Source of the DNA: Bordetella parapertussis
GTDB lineage: Bacteria > Pseudomonadota > Gammaproteobacteria > Burkholderiales > Burkholderiaceae_C
Assembly (NCBI GenBank): GCA_945878355.1
Contig: CAMCTC010000012.1
Coordinates: 11,279-75,278 of the forward strand
DNA: 64,000 nucleotides
Direction of reading: 5' to 3'
Shown here: piece after piece, positions 46,311 to 60,229 of the stretch
How positions within the stretch are numbered: position 1 is the first letter of the stretch
How the letters are laid out: the number at the start of each line of letters is the position of its first letter
Program-made: the position numbers and the translations under genes
The notes under the pieces: model-generated
Seen by the model: only the letters and a program-made list of their open reading frames with translations
Told to the model about the DNA's origin: nothing
Database searches by the model: none

Positions 46311-47810
46311 TTAGGCGGCCGGTGTGCGGCCGAATAGTTTTGTCATTTCGGCCAGACGTTGGCCATGCCAGGCGTGGACTTGTTGCCACTCGAAGCGCCA
46401 GACCCACCATCCCGAGGCCGCGCCGGGCAGGTTCATGCGGCAGTCGCTGGGCAGCGCGAGGACGTCTTGCATCGGATGCACCACGGTGTCGGCGACCGAA
46501 GACGCAGCAGCGCGCATCAGCGACCAGGCGATGTCGTGGCCGTCGGTGGCCAGGTAGGCACGGGCATGGTGGCGTTCCTGGTCGGTGGCGCTGGCCCACC
46601 AGCCCACGCTGGTGTCGTTGTCATGGGTGCCGGTGTAGACCACGCTGTGATGGTGATGGTTGTGTGGCAGAAAAGGCTCGCTGGCATCGCCGGCGAAAGC
46701 GAACTGCAGCACCGCCATGCCGGGGAAACCGGTGGCCTGCATCAAGGCTTTGACCGCGGGTGAGAGCAGGCCGAGGTCTTCGGCGATCACCGGCAGCGGG
46801 CCCAGTGCCTGGCTGATCGCGTCGAACAAGGCCAGGCCCGGGCCGGGCCGCCAGCGGCCGTTCTCGGCGGTGGGCTCGGCCGCAGGGATCTCCCAGTAGT
46901 CTGCAAAGCCTCGGAAGTGGTCGATGCGCACGATATCGACCAGCTCAAAGGTTCGCCGCAGTCGCTGCACCCACCAGCCATAGCTCTCAGCCGCATGGGC
47001 TGACCAACGGTACTGCGGGTTGCCCCAGCGTTGGCCGGTTCGGCTGAAGTAGTCGGGCGGCACGCCCGCGACCACCGTCGGCTGGCCCTGGTCGTCGAGC
47101 TCGAACAAGTCCTGGCGCGACCAGACCTCGGCGCTCTGGTGGGCGATGAAGATCGGCATGTCGCCGATGATGCGAACACCTTTGGCGTGGGCATGGCTTC
47201 GCAGCGCCGCCCACTGGCGGTAGAAGCACCATTGGCAGAATCGGTAGAAGGCGATCCGGGTGGCCTGTTGCTGTGTCGCTGCCGCCAACGCCGAGGCTTG
47301 CCGGCGCGCCAGACCGGTCGGCCAGAGCGGCCAATCGGTCCACTTCGTGGCCTCGCAGATCGACATGAACAGCGCGTAGTCGTCGAGCCAGTCGGCGTGG
47401 CTGGCGCAGAAGGCTTTGAAATCGGCCTGGTCGGCCTCGCTGGACCTGTCGGCAAAGGCCGTTGCTGCCAAGGCCAGGCGATCCATTCGCCAGGGCACCA
47501 GGGTCGAGAAGTCGATCCTGCAGGCGTTGGTGGAGGGTGGGCTTGACAGCGCCTCGGCGTCCAGCCAGCCGCGCTGCTGCAGTTCGACCAGGTCGATCAG
47601 CAGCAGGTTGCCGGCAAACGCCGACGAGCTCATGTAAGGCGAGTCGCCGGGGCCGATACCGCCCAGCGGCAGCATCTGCCACAGCGTCTGCCCGGCACCG
47701 TGCAGCCAGTCGACGAAGTGGTAGGCGGCCACTCCGAGGTCGCCGCTGCCGTGTGGGCCGGGCAGGGAGGTGGGGTGCAGCAAGACGCCGCTGGCGCGGG
47801 GGAATCTCAT
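46311..47810 (-). CDS. malQ: 4-alpha-glucanotransferase
   Basis: A 499-residue GH77 amylomaltase. Landmarks are RASGVLLHPTSLPGPHGSGDLG, DMPIFIAHQSAEVW, RIDHFRGFADYWEIPA (nucleophile Asp), VIAEDLG (acid/base Glu) and GTHDNDTSVGW. It disproportionates the malto-oligosaccharides released by GlgX and GlgP. Its ATG overlaps the glgX stop, so the two are coupled. Confidence 0.95.
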   Translation of the reverse strand: MRFPRASGVLLHPTSLPGPHGSGDLGVAAYHFVDWLHGAGQTLWQMLPLGGIGPGDSPYMSSSAFAGNLLLIDLVELQQRGWLDAEALSSPPSTNACRIDFSTLVPWRMDRLALAATAFADRSSEADQADFKAFCASHADWLDDYALFMSICEATKWTDWPLWPTGLARRQASALAAATQQQATRIAFYRFCQWCFYRQWAALRSHAHAKGVRIIGDMPIFIAHQSAEVWSRQDLFELDDQGQPTVVAGVPPDYFSRTGQRWGNPQYRWSAHAAESYGWWVQRLRRTFELVDIVRIDHFRGFADYWEIPAAEPTAENGRWRPGPGLALFDAISQALGPLPVIAEDLGLLSPAVKALMQATGFPGMAVLQFAFAGDASEPFLPHNHHHHSVVYTGTHDNDTSVGWWASATDQERHHARAYLATDGHDIAWSLMRAAASSVADTVVHPMQDVLALPSDCRMNLPGAASGWWVWRFEWQQVHAWHGQRLAEMTKLFGRTPAA

Positions 47811-49981
47811 GGTGTGCTGGCTCCAGGGTTCGGTTGGGAAGGCCGCCGACGGGCCAGCAGCATGACGCTGCGGGCGCGCAGCGCGCAGTGGCCGCTCATG
47901 ATGGGCAATGGTTGATCTTCAGCCACTGGAGCTATGGTGTCGTCGGCCGCGGTGTTGAGCAACAAGCGCCAATCACCCTCGGGCAGCCTGAAGTCGGTGT
48001 CGAGGTCCTCGGCGTTGAACAGCAGCAGCAACAGTGTTGCGCCAGGCCCGTCGGTGTGCGGGTTGCGTCCGGGTGCGCCGATCAAGGCGCCGAGCACGCG
48101 CGATGCCGATTGGTTCCAGTCCCAGCCAGTGAGCGGCGCGCCGTTACGCCGCAGCCAGCCCAGGTCGGGCAGGCATTGGGCACCGGGCTGGCCTGTGTAC
48201 CAGGTCGGGCGCAGCGGCAGCCACTGGCGTCGCAAGGCCAGCAGCTTGGCGGTCAAGCGCAGCAGCGAGGTGTCAGCCTTGGACCAATCGATCCAGGTTG
48301 TAGAGTTGTCTTGGCAGTAGGGATTGTTGTTGCCGCGCTGGCTGTGGCCGATCTCGTCGCCGGCAGCCAGCATTGGCGTGCCTTGGGACAGCAGCAGCGT
48401 TGCGAGCAGCGCGCGCTGCAGCCGTCCGCGCAGCATCAGCACCTCGGGGTCGTCGGTTTCTCCTTCGGCGCCGCAGTTCCAGCTCAGGTTGTGGTCATGG
48501 CCGTCGCGGTTGTTCTCGCCATTGGCCTCGTTGTGGCGGAAATCGAAGCTGACCAGGTCGCGCAGCGTGAAGCCGTCGTGCGAGACGATGTAGTTGACCG
48601 ACTCCACCGGCTCGCGCCCGCGCGACTGCAAGCGCTGCGCCGAGCCTGCTAGCGCTTGCGCGAACTGGCCTCGGGTGACCGCACCGCCAAGCCAGAACGA
48701 CCGCATGGTGTCGCGGAAACTGTCGTTCCACTCCAGCCAGCCGCTCGGGAAGTTGCCGGCCTGGTAGCCGCCGGGACCGATATCCCAGGGCTCGGCGATC
48801 AGCTTGCCGTCATTCCAGAGCCGTCCCAGCATCGGGTCCTGGCGAATGGCCGAGAAAAACGGCCCCTGCCGGTCGAAACCCAGGTCGCCGCGTCCCAGCA
48901 CCGGGGCGAGGTCGAAACGGAAGCCGTCGACATGCATCTCGCCGACCCAGAAGCGCAGGCTGTCCATCACCAGTTGCAGCACGCGCGGCTGCCGGATATC
49001 GAAGGTGTTGCCGCAGCCGCTGTAGTTCTCGTAGCCAGCGCAGCGCTTGGGCGGCAGGCGGTAGCTGCCGGCGTTGTCCAGCCCGCGCCAACTCAGCGTG
49101 GGACCGGCCTCGTCGCTTTCAGCACTGTGGTTGAACACCACGTCGAGCAACACCTCGATGCCGGCCTGGTGCAAGCGGCGCACCATGCGGCGAAACTCGT
49201 TGCGTGCATCGGCTGGGTCGGCCGCCAAGCGCGGCGCCGGGCAGAAAAAGCCCAAGGTGTTGTAGCCCCAGTAGTTGGACAGGCCGTTTTCGACCAGGCG
49301 CTGCTCGTCCAGCCAGTAGTGCACGGGCAGCAGGCTGACCGCGGTGACACCCAGCGCCTGCAGGTGGGCCAGCGGCGCGTCGTGGCCCAGCCCGGCAAAC
49401 GTGCCGCGCAACGGCTCGGGCACGTCGGGATGGGTCCGGGTATAGCCCTTGACATGCAGCTCGCAGATCACCGTGTCGGCCACCGGGGTGCGCGGCGGCC
49501 GGTCGTCGCCCCAGTCGAAGTCATCGCTCACGGCGCGGGCCTTGAGTGCGCCAGCAGCGTTGTCGCGCTGATCGGGTTGTAGCGCAGGACTTGCGGCCTG
49601 GCCGGATGGCTCTTCTGCCCAGCGGAAGTCTCCGACGATTTCGCGGGCGTAGGGGTCCAGCAGCAGCTTGCGCGGGTTGAAGCGCTGGCCGTGGTCGGGC
49701 CGCCAGGGACCGTGGGCCCGCAAGCCGTAGAGCTGCCCGGGCCGTCCCAGGTGGGCGAGAGGTCCTTGCGCCTGGACGCGCAGATAGCCGTGCCAGACGT
49801 CCTGGCTGCGGGCGGGCAGCCGGGCGCGATGGGTTTCCAGGCCGCCGCTGGCGTCGAACAGGCACAGCTCGATGGCTTCGGCCTGGCTGGAGGCCACGGC
49901 GATGTTCAGGCCCTGACCGTCCCAGTGGACGCCCATCGGCCAGGGCCGGCCGGCCTCGAGTTCTAGCGATCGTGGTGTCAT
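47807..49981 (-). CDS. glgX: Glycogen debranching enzyme GlgX
   Basis: A 724-residue GH13 isoamylase-type debranching enzyme. It has an N-terminal beta domain, then VFNHSAESDEAGP, GFRFDLAPVLGR (nucleophile Asp), LIAEPWDIGPGGYQ (Glu) and NYIVSHDGFTLRDLV. It cuts alpha-1,6 branches from phosphorylase-limit glycogen. It precedes malQ; a repeat element (copy 6) separates it from glgB. Confidence 0.95.
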   Translation of the reverse strand: MTPRSLELEAGRPWPMGVHWDGQGLNIAVASSQAEAIELCLFDASGGLETHRARLPARSQDVWHGYLRVQAQGPLAHLGRPGQLYGLRAHGPWRPDHGQRFNPRKLLLDPYAREIVGDFRWAEEPSGQAASPALQPDQRDNAAGALKARAVSDDFDWGDDRPPRTPVADTVICELHVKGYTRTHPDVPEPLRGTFAGLGHDAPLAHLQALGVTAVSLLPVHYWLDEQRLVENGLSNYWGYNTLGFFCPAPRLAADPADARNEFRRMVRRLHQAGIEVLLDVVFNHSAESDEAGPTLSWRGLDNAGSYRLPPKRCAGYENYSGCGNTFDIRQPRVLQLVMDSLRFWVGEMHVDGFRFDLAPVLGRGDLGFDRQGPFFSAIRQDPMLGRLWNDGKLIAEPWDIGPGGYQAGNFPSGWLEWNDSFRDTMRSFWLGGAVTRGQFAQALAGSAQRLQSRGREPVESVNYIVSHDGFTLRDLVSFDFRHNEANGENNRDGHDHNLSWNCGAEGETDDPEVLMLRGRLQRALLATLLLSQGTPMLAAGDEIGHSQRGNNNPYCQDNSTTWIDWSKADTSLLRLTAKLLALRRQWLPLRPTWYTGQPGAQCLPDLGWLRRNGAPLTGWDWNQSASRVLGALIGAPGRNPHTDGPGATLLLLLFNAEDLDTDFRLPEGDWRLLLNTAADDTIAPVAEDQPLPIMSGHCALRARSVMLLARRRPSQPNPGASTP

Positions 49982-50023
49982 GAAGCTTGCAGCGCCAGGC
50001 CATTCAGGCTTGAGGCCGGGTGG

Positions 50024-50099
50024 CTCTCAAGCAAATGTGGCTTTGCCACTTTGCTTGATCCCCACGGGGGGCGGCCGGCGTCAGTCGGCCTTGGGGCGC

Positions 50100-50102
<3 letters not shown>
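50024..50102 (+). repeat. 79-bp triple-hairpin element, copy 6
   Basis: This copy is identical to copy 5. Its right end GCTCA contains the complement of the glgB stop codon (50100-50102), so the glgB reading frame stops on the first base triplet of the element. It lies antisense to the glgB-glgX mRNA, in the gap of about 118 bp. Confidence 0.9.
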
Positions 50103-52286
<2,184 letters not shown>

Positions 52287-52324
52287 GGATGCATCGTACG
52301 GTGTGCCAAGCCAGGGTCGCGGGC

Positions 52325-54763
<2,439 letters not shown>

Positions 54764-54983
54764 GGTGGGGCTCCGGTTTGCAGGGGGCTGGGGCTGGCCC
54801 GTGAAGCAGATGGCTGCGCTGCAGTCTGTCAGCATTATTCATGCCTTGGTGGCCGTAAAAGCGTCAAAAGCCATGGCACCATTCACCTTCAAACCACGTT
54901 GTTGCTAGCAGGGGTGCTGGCAACGAGGCCGTGGTGGTGGGAGACACAGCATCGCCAACGACGAACTTGCGTCCAGTTTTGAT
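54764..54983. promoter_or_regulatory. Divergent glgP/glgC intergenic region
   Basis: A 220-bp region between the catabolic/branching and synthetic glycogen genes. I see no clear consensus promoter pair or operator on either strand. Because no good ribosome-binding site precedes the TTG chosen for glgC, its true start may lie a little upstream in this interval. Confidence 0.4.
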
Positions 54984-56219
54984 TTGCCCAAGCGCAGCGT
55001 GGCCTTGGTCCTGGCGGGCGGGCGCGGCAGCCGGCTCAGGGACTTGACCGACCGTCGGGCCAAGCCTGCGGTGTACTTTGGTGGCAAGTTCCGCATCATC
55101 GACTTCGCGCTGTCGAACTGTCTGAATTCGGGCATACGCCGCATCGGGGTGATCACGCAGTACAAGAGCCACAGTCTGCTGCGTCACCTGCAGCGAGGCT
55201 GGGCTTTTCTCAAGACCGAGATGAACGAGTTCGTCGACCTGCTGCCCGCACAGCAGCGGGTCGACGAGGAAAGTTGGTATCGCGGCACCGCCGACGCGGT
55301 CTACCAGAACCAGGACATTCTGGCCGCTTATGGGGCCGATTACATCGTCGTGTTGGCCGGCGACCATGTCTACAAGATGAACTACGCGCTGATGTTGGCC
55401 GACCATGTGCGGCATGGCCGCGAATGCACCGTGGGCTGCATCGAGGTGCCACGCGCCGAAGCCAGTGCCTTTGGCGTGATGGCGATCGATGAGCAGCGGC
55501 GCATCATCGACTTTGTCGAGAAACCCGCGGATCCGCCGGCGGTGCCCGGCAAGCCCGACCGCAGCCTGGCCAGCATGGGTATCTACATCTTCAATGCGCG
55601 CTACTTGTACAAGGAACTGGAGCGCGACATGGCAGATCCCGGCTCCAGCCATGACTTCGGCAAGGACATCATCCCTGCTGCGGTGCGCAACGGCCAGGCC
55701 GTGGCGCACCCGTACGAGATGAGCTGTGTCGGCAACAAGGTTGGCATGCAGCCCTACTGGCGTGATGTCGGCACGATCGACGCCTACTGGGACGCCAACA
55801 TCGACTTGACCGCCACCGACCCTGAGCTCAACCTCTACGACACCCGTTGGCCGATCTGGACCTACCAGGCGCAGTTGCCGCCAGCCAAGTTTGTCCACAA
55901 CCAGCCCGACCGGCGCGGGATGGCGGTCGAGTCTATGGTCTCGGGCGGTTGCATCGTCTCGGGCAGCGTGTTTCGCTCGGTGTTGTTCTCCGGCGTTCGG
56001 GTCCATTCGTACAGCCAGGTGAACTGGAGCGTGCTGCTGCCCGATGTACAGGTGGGTCGCGGTGCGAGGTTGACCAAGGTGGTGGTCGATCGCGGTTGCA
56101 GCATTCCCGACGGTATGGTGATTGGCGAGGACGACGCCGCCGATGCGCATCGCTTCCACCGCAGCGAGCAGGGCGTGACCCTGGTCACCCGCGGCATGTT
56201 GCTGGCGCTGGTCGCTTGA
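54984..56219 (+). CDS. glgC: Glucose-1-phosphate adenylyltransferase
   Basis: A 411-residue ADP-glucose pyrophosphorylase: [69 protein letters not shown] and [13 protein letters not shown] left-handed beta-helix C-terminus follows. It makes ADP-glucose, the committed step of glycogen synthesis. The TTG start has no clear ribosome-binding site; an upstream non-ATG start is possible. Its stop overlaps glgA (TGATG). Confidence 0.93.
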   Translation: MPKRSVALVLAGGRGSRLRDLTDRRAKPAVYFGGKFRIIDFALSNCLNSGIRRIGVITQYKSHSLLRHLQRGWAFLKTEMNEFVDLLPAQQRVDEESWYRGTADAVYQNQDILAAYGADYIVVLAGDHVYKMNYALMLADHVRHGRECTVGCIEVPRAEASAFGVMAIDEQRRIIDFVEKPADPPAVPGKPDRSLASMGIYIFNARYLYKELERDMADPGSSHDFGKDIIPAAVRNGQAVAHPYEMSCVGNKVGMQPYWRDVGTIDAYWDANIDLTATDPELNLYDTRWPIWTYQAQLPPAKFVHNQPDRRGMAVESMVSGGCIVSGSVFRSVLFSGVRVHSYSQVNWSVLLPDVQVGRGARLTKVVVDRGCSIPDGMVIGEDDAADAHRFHRSEQGVTLVTRGMLLALVA

Positions 56220-57727
56220 TGGACCTGGTCCGAGTTGCTGCGGTGCCTGGGTCAACTAGCCTGAAGGTCCTGCATGTGGCTGCCGAGGTCTTTCCGCTGG
56301 TCAAGACCGGCGGGCTGGCCGACGTCGTCGCTGCGTTGCCGCCCGCGCTGGCCGATGCCGGCGCCGATGTGCGTCTGCTGTTGCCTGGTTTGCCCGCCAT
56401 CCTGGACGCCTTGCAATCGGCGCGCACCTTGATCGACATCGGACCCTGCTTTGGTGCCCTGCGAGCGCGCTTGTTGCTGGGGCGAATGCCTGGCAACCAG
56501 CTGCCGGTCTATGTGATCGACGCGCCCTACCTCTACCGACGCCAGGGCGGTCCTTACCAATCGCCGGGCGGTGATGAATGGCCTGACAACCTGCAACGTT
56601 TTGCGCTGCTGGGATGGGTCGCCGCGCACCTGGCCGCGGGCGACGCCGACCCGGCCTGGGTGCCTGAGGTCGTCCATGCCCATGACTGGCATGCCGGGAT
56701 GGCTTGTGCTTACATGGCCGATCACTTGCCCACTGCTGCCGCATCGGTTTTTACCGTTCACAACCTGGCATTCCAAGGGCTGTTTCCGCACCACGATTGG
56801 GCGCTGCTGGGTTTGAGTTCGCGCTTCATGTCGCCGTCGGGCATCGAATTCCACGGCCAGTTGTCGTTCATGAAGGCGGGGCTGAAGTTCGCCGACAAGA
56901 TCACGACCGTCAGCCCCAGCTACGCAACGGAGATCGCCGCCAGCGCCGATGGCTTTGGCCTCGACGGGGTGATCCGCGGGCGGGCGGCCGATGTCAGCGG
57001 CATCCTCAACGGCATAGACACAGCGGTGTGGAATCCTGCGACAGACAGCGCGATCGCGGCGCCATACGACATGGGCCGCTTGGCCGGCAAACGTGTCTGT
57101 CGCCTCGCGCTCCAGCAAGCGATGGGTCTGGCTGCGGACGACCAGGCCTTGATCCTGACCGTCGTCAGTCGCCTGAGCTCGCAAAAGGGATTGGACCTGG
57201 TGTTGGGCGCACTGCCGGCGCTGGTTCGCGCCGGTGTGCAATTCGCTGTCCAGGGCACGGGCGACAAGGCGCTCGAAGCTGCTTTTCGGATCGCCGAGCG
57301 GGCTCATCCGGGGCGGGTGTCATTGCACATCGGCTACGACGAGGCCCGCGCCCACCAGATGATCGCTGGCGCCGACCTGATTGCTGTGCCTTCGCGTTTT
57401 GAGCCTTGTGGACTGACCCAGCTCTACGGGCTGCGCTATGGCACAGTGCCTTTGGTGCGGCGCGTGGGCGGGCTTGCCGACACCGTGTCAGACGGTGATT
57501 CGCGGTACCAAACCGGGTTTGTGTTCGATGCCGCCACACCTGCTGCATTGGAAGCTTGCGTGATGCGTGCTCTTGCGCTCAGGCGGGACGCCGCTGCCTG
57601 GCAAGCCGTGATGATGCGGGGCATGGCCCAAGACCTGTCCTGGACCGGCCCGGCACGCGACTATCTGGATTTGTACGGCGAGGCCCGTACTGCGCGAATG
57701 GCCTCACCGCGCTTGGTGCGGGTGTAA
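56219..57727 (+). CDS. glgA: Glycogen synthase GlgA
   Basis: A 502-residue GT5 synthase. The N-terminal [22 protein letters not shown] (ADP-glucose-binding KTGGL), HAHDWHAG, and the C-terminal [33 protein letters not shown] are conserved. It elongates alpha-1,4 chains. Start codon overlap with the glgC stop indicates coupled translation. Confidence 0.96.
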   Translation: MDLVRVAAVPGSTSLKVLHVAAEVFPLVKTGGLADVVAALPPALADAGADVRLLLPGLPAILDALQSARTLIDIGPCFGALRARLLLGRMPGNQLPVYVIDAPYLYRRQGGPYQSPGGDEWPDNLQRFALLGWVAAHLAAGDADPAWVPEVVHAHDWHAGMACAYMADHLPTAAASVFTVHNLAFQGLFPHHDWALLGLSSRFMSPSGIEFHGQLSFMKAGLKFADKITTVSPSYATEIAASADGFGLDGVIRGRAADVSGILNGIDTAVWNPATDSAIAAPYDMGRLAGKRVCRLALQQAMGLAADDQALILTVVSRLSSQKGLDLVLGALPALVRAGVQFAVQGTGDKALEAAFRIAERAHPGRVSLHIGYDEARAHQMIAGADLIAVPSRFEPCGLTQLYGLRYGTVPLVRRVGGLADTVSDGDSRYQTGFVFDAATPAALEACVMRALALRRDAAAWQAVMMRGMAQDLSWTGPARDYLDLYGEARTARMASPRLVRV

Positions 57728-57763
57728 AGGCTTGCGCAGATCAGGCGCTCACGCTGCTTGGGC

Positions 57764-57794
57764 GCTTTGCGCTGTCGCCGTGACGGCGCAAAGC
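57764..57794. terminator. Hairpin between convergent glgA and HIT genes
   Basis: GCTTTGCGC (57764-57772) pairs with GCGCAAAGC (57786-57794), 9 bp with a further GTC/GAC pair inside. It is symmetrical, so it could end both transcripts, but no T-run follows on either side. Confidence 0.5.
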
Positions 57795-57795
57795 T

Positions 57796-58224
57796 TCACC
57801 AGGCCTTGAACCAGGGTTTTTTGGACGCTGGTCCTGCGGTCGTTGCAGACGGCGTGGTCTTCATCAGCAGCCGTCGGACACCGCCTCTGGCGTGCTGCAC
57901 GTCGCCCAGCATGCGCGGCATGATGTGCACATGCGCATGCATCACGACCTGCCCGGCTACGGCTTCCACATTGACGCCGACGGTGTAGCCGTCAGGCCGC
58001 TCGGTTTCGTCGAGTTTTATCTTGACCGTTCGCACCAGATCCCAAACGCCCATGTAGTCTTCGTGCGGCAACAAGAAGACGTTCGTTGCGTGGCGACGCG
58101 AGATGACCAGCGTGTGGCCCACGCTCAGCGGCGTGGAGTCCGGAATCGCATAGGCGTAGTCATTTTCAGCAAACGGCGGCGGGTCTTCACGTTTAGCCAG
58201 TTCACAAAATTCGCAATTTTCCAT
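57796..58224 (-). CDS. HIT-family nucleotide-binding protein
   Basis: A 142-residue histidine-triad protein with catalytic HAHVHIMPR and the N-terminal MENCEFCELA zinc-type CxxC. HIT hydrolases act on dinucleoside polyphosphates or nucleoside phosphoramidates. The Ser/Thr/Lys-rich C-terminus is unusual in length. A perfect 13-bp palindrome, CGCACACTGTGCG (58234-58246), lies 10 bp upstream of the start and may be an operator. Confidence 0.88.
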   Translation of the reverse strand: MENCEFCELAKREDPPPFAENDYAYAIPDSTPLSVGHTLVISRRHATNVFLLPHEDYMGVWDLVRTVKIKLDETERPDGYTVGVNVEAVAGQVVMHAHVHIMPRMLGDVQHARGGVRRLLMKTTPSATTAGPASKKPWFKAW

Positions 58225-58486
58225 GACCGAGCTCGCACACTGTGCGATTTCAAAGTTTTGACTGCACCGGATTCTAGACGGACATCGCGCGAGGTTTGTC
58301 TACTCTCGAGCCGGGTGGGCGGTTCGCGGCCAGGCGCAACCTGACTCTGGGATCCATCGTGCGCTCTGCTGTTGCCCGTGGCGCACCAGCACGAAATCAA
58401 GTCAGGGATTTCACCCCAGACTGGGCGAGGAGGGCTGGCATGATGGCGCGCAGTTTTTTGTCCGCCCTCCTCAAGGAAAAATCACC
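58225..58486. other. Intergenic region between HIT and Bug genes
   Basis: It contains the palindrome at 58234-58246 and a TTCTAGA patch near 58271. Nothing else coding or structured was recognised. AAGGAAAAA precedes the Bug start codon as ribosome-binding site. Confidence 0.4.
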
Positions 58487-59479
58487 ATGTCTCATTCGCC
58501 TATCGATCCTCGCCGCCGCGCCCTCAGTGCTGGCCTGGGTGCCTTGCTGGCCGCACCCGGCCTGGTCAGTGCCCAATCCCCCGCCCCACGCTGGAAGCCT
58601 GATCGCCCGATCACCATCTACAACCCGTTTGCGGTGGGCGGCATCACCGACATGCACCTGCGCTTCCTGGGCGAGCGGGTAGGGCGCATCCTGGGCCAGC
58701 CGGTGCTGGTGGAAGCGCGTGCGGGTGCCGCGGGCACCTTGGCGCCGGCTGCGCTGATGTCGGCCAAGTCTGATGGCCACACGCTGGCCTGCTACACCAT
58801 CAACAGTCTGCGTTACCCGCACTACCAGTCGGTGAACTGGCACCCCACCCGGGATTTCAGTTTCATCACCGGCTTGTCGTCCTACACCTTTGCCTTGGTG
58901 GTACGCGCCGATTCACCTTGGAAGTCGGTAGAAGACTTGTTTGCTGCCGGCAAGGCCGAGCCTGAGAAGTACACCTACGGAACCAGCGGCATCGGCGGTT
59001 CAGGCCACTTGATGATGCTGGAGATCGAACAGGCCGTGGGTTCACGCTTCACCCATGTGCCTTACAAAGGTGGCGCCGAGTGGATGCAAGCGCTGATGGC
59101 TGGTCACATCAACTTCTTGGCCGATGCATCGCAGTGGGGCCCGTTTGTCGACGATGGCCGCTGCCGCATTCTGGCCATGGTGACCGAGCAGCGCCTGCCG
59201 CGCTACGCCAACATCACGACACTCAAGGAGAAAGGCATCAACGCGGTCGGCATGAGTCCCTATGGACTGGTGGGCCCGAAAGACCTGCCGCCAGCCATCG
59301 TGCAGAGCCTTTATGACGCCTTCGAGGAGGCCGGCAAGGACCCCGGCGTGCAGGCGCTGCTCGACCGCTTTGTGCAAGTGCCCTGGCGGCGCAATCCGGC
59401 CGAGTACCGCCAGTTTGCCGAGCAGTACTTTGTCAGCGTCAAGCCGCTGTTGATCAAGGCCGGCTTGGCCAAGCCCTGA
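58487..59479 (+). CDS. Bug-family (TTT) periplasmic binding protein
   Basis: A 330-residue tripartite tricarboxylate transporter receptor. PRRRALSAGLGALLAAPGLVSAQSP is a Tat-like signal with Arg-Arg. The mature part shows KPDRPITIYNPFAVGGITDMHLRFLGERV, VEARAGAAGT and FTHVPYKGGAEWMQALMAGHINF, the family hallmarks. Such proteins bind small carboxylates. No TctAB membrane genes adjoin it; orphan Bug genes are common in Burkholderiales. Confidence 0.92.
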   Translation: MSHSPIDPRRRALSAGLGALLAAPGLVSAQSPAPRWKPDRPITIYNPFAVGGITDMHLRFLGERVGRILGQPVLVEARAGAAGTLAPAALMSAKSDGHTLACYTINSLRYPHYQSVNWHPTRDFSFITGLSSYTFALVVRADSPWKSVEDLFAAGKAEPEKYTYGTSGIGGSGHLMMLEIEQAVGSRFTHVPYKGGAEWMQALMAGHINFLADASQWGPFVDDGRCRILAMVTEQRLPRYANITTLKEKGINAVGMSPYGLVGPKDLPPAIVQSLYDAFEEAGKDPGVQALLDRFVQVPWRRNPAEYRQFAEQYFVSVKPLLIKAGLAKP

Positions 59480-59722
59480 ACTGCCGGGCGCTGAGTTGGT
59501 GCGCGCGTTCGAGGCCTATCGGTCAGTGGTCGATGGCGCTTTGTCGGCGCAGGTTGGCGATGCTTGAATGGGGCCGGATGCTGTGCTCGGTTCGCCGTCC
59601 TGGCGCCTAACTGACAGCGGATCGAGACCTATCGTGAAATGCGAGCGACTTTCAAGGCGCCGCCTGCCATCCAAGGCCATCCGAACGCGAATGACGGTGT
59701 GGGCAGGATGATGGCGGGGTAG
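59480..59722. other. Gene-free stretch before repeat copy 7
   Basis: No open frame with recognisable features on either strand; no hairpin terminator after the Bug gene was found. Confidence 0.4.
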
Positions 59723-59801
59723 CTCTCAAGCAAATGTGGCTTTGCCACTTTGCTTGAGCCCCACGGGGGGCTGGCGGCTTCGGCCGGCCTTGGGGCGCTC
59801 A
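59723..59801 (+). repeat. 79-bp triple-hairpin element, copy 7
   Basis: Full length but with three or four substitutions: TTGAGCCCC for TTGATCCCC and GGCTGGCGGC for GGCGGCCGGC, which weaken the third stem. The first hairpin is intact and identical to the other full copies. Confidence 0.9.
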
Positions 59802-60229
59802 GAGTCAGCGCGCAGTCGAGCAAACTGAGCGTTTGTCCACGTCCAGAAGGATCAACCCACCGTGCGTGTACAGCCATGCCACCGGTGTACGTATCGCCAG
59901 GACGAATTGAGCGGTGACCAGCTGCGACCCATGTGGCGCCGAACCTGGCAACGCCGACAACGCGCCAGTCAACTGAACATCATCGCCAGCATCGCTGCGT
60001 CGTCCATCCAGTTCAAGCTGGCGTGGGCGGCCAGCCGGTAGGTCAGCAGCACGCAGCGTTCAAGGAAATGTTCGAAAGTCATCACGACCTGACATCGTCA
60101 AGGACCGTCATCACCGTGGCCCGCGAGACCTTGAAGTCATGCGCCACCGCCGTCGTCCTGGCCGTTGACCAGCGCCAGCCGGTAGGTGCTTGCCGCTGTG
60201 TTGAGCGCAGGCTTGAAGCTGCGGCGACA
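59802..60229. other. Mostly gene-free stretch before hipA, with a possible 37-codon frame
   Basis: The minus-strand frame 60082-59969 reads MTFEHFLERCVLLTYRLAAH and continues to MMFS before a stop. It has coding-like composition but no ribosome-binding site that I trust, and the sequence upstream of it is broken by stops. It may be a gene remnant. The rest holds nothing I recognise. Confidence 0.3.
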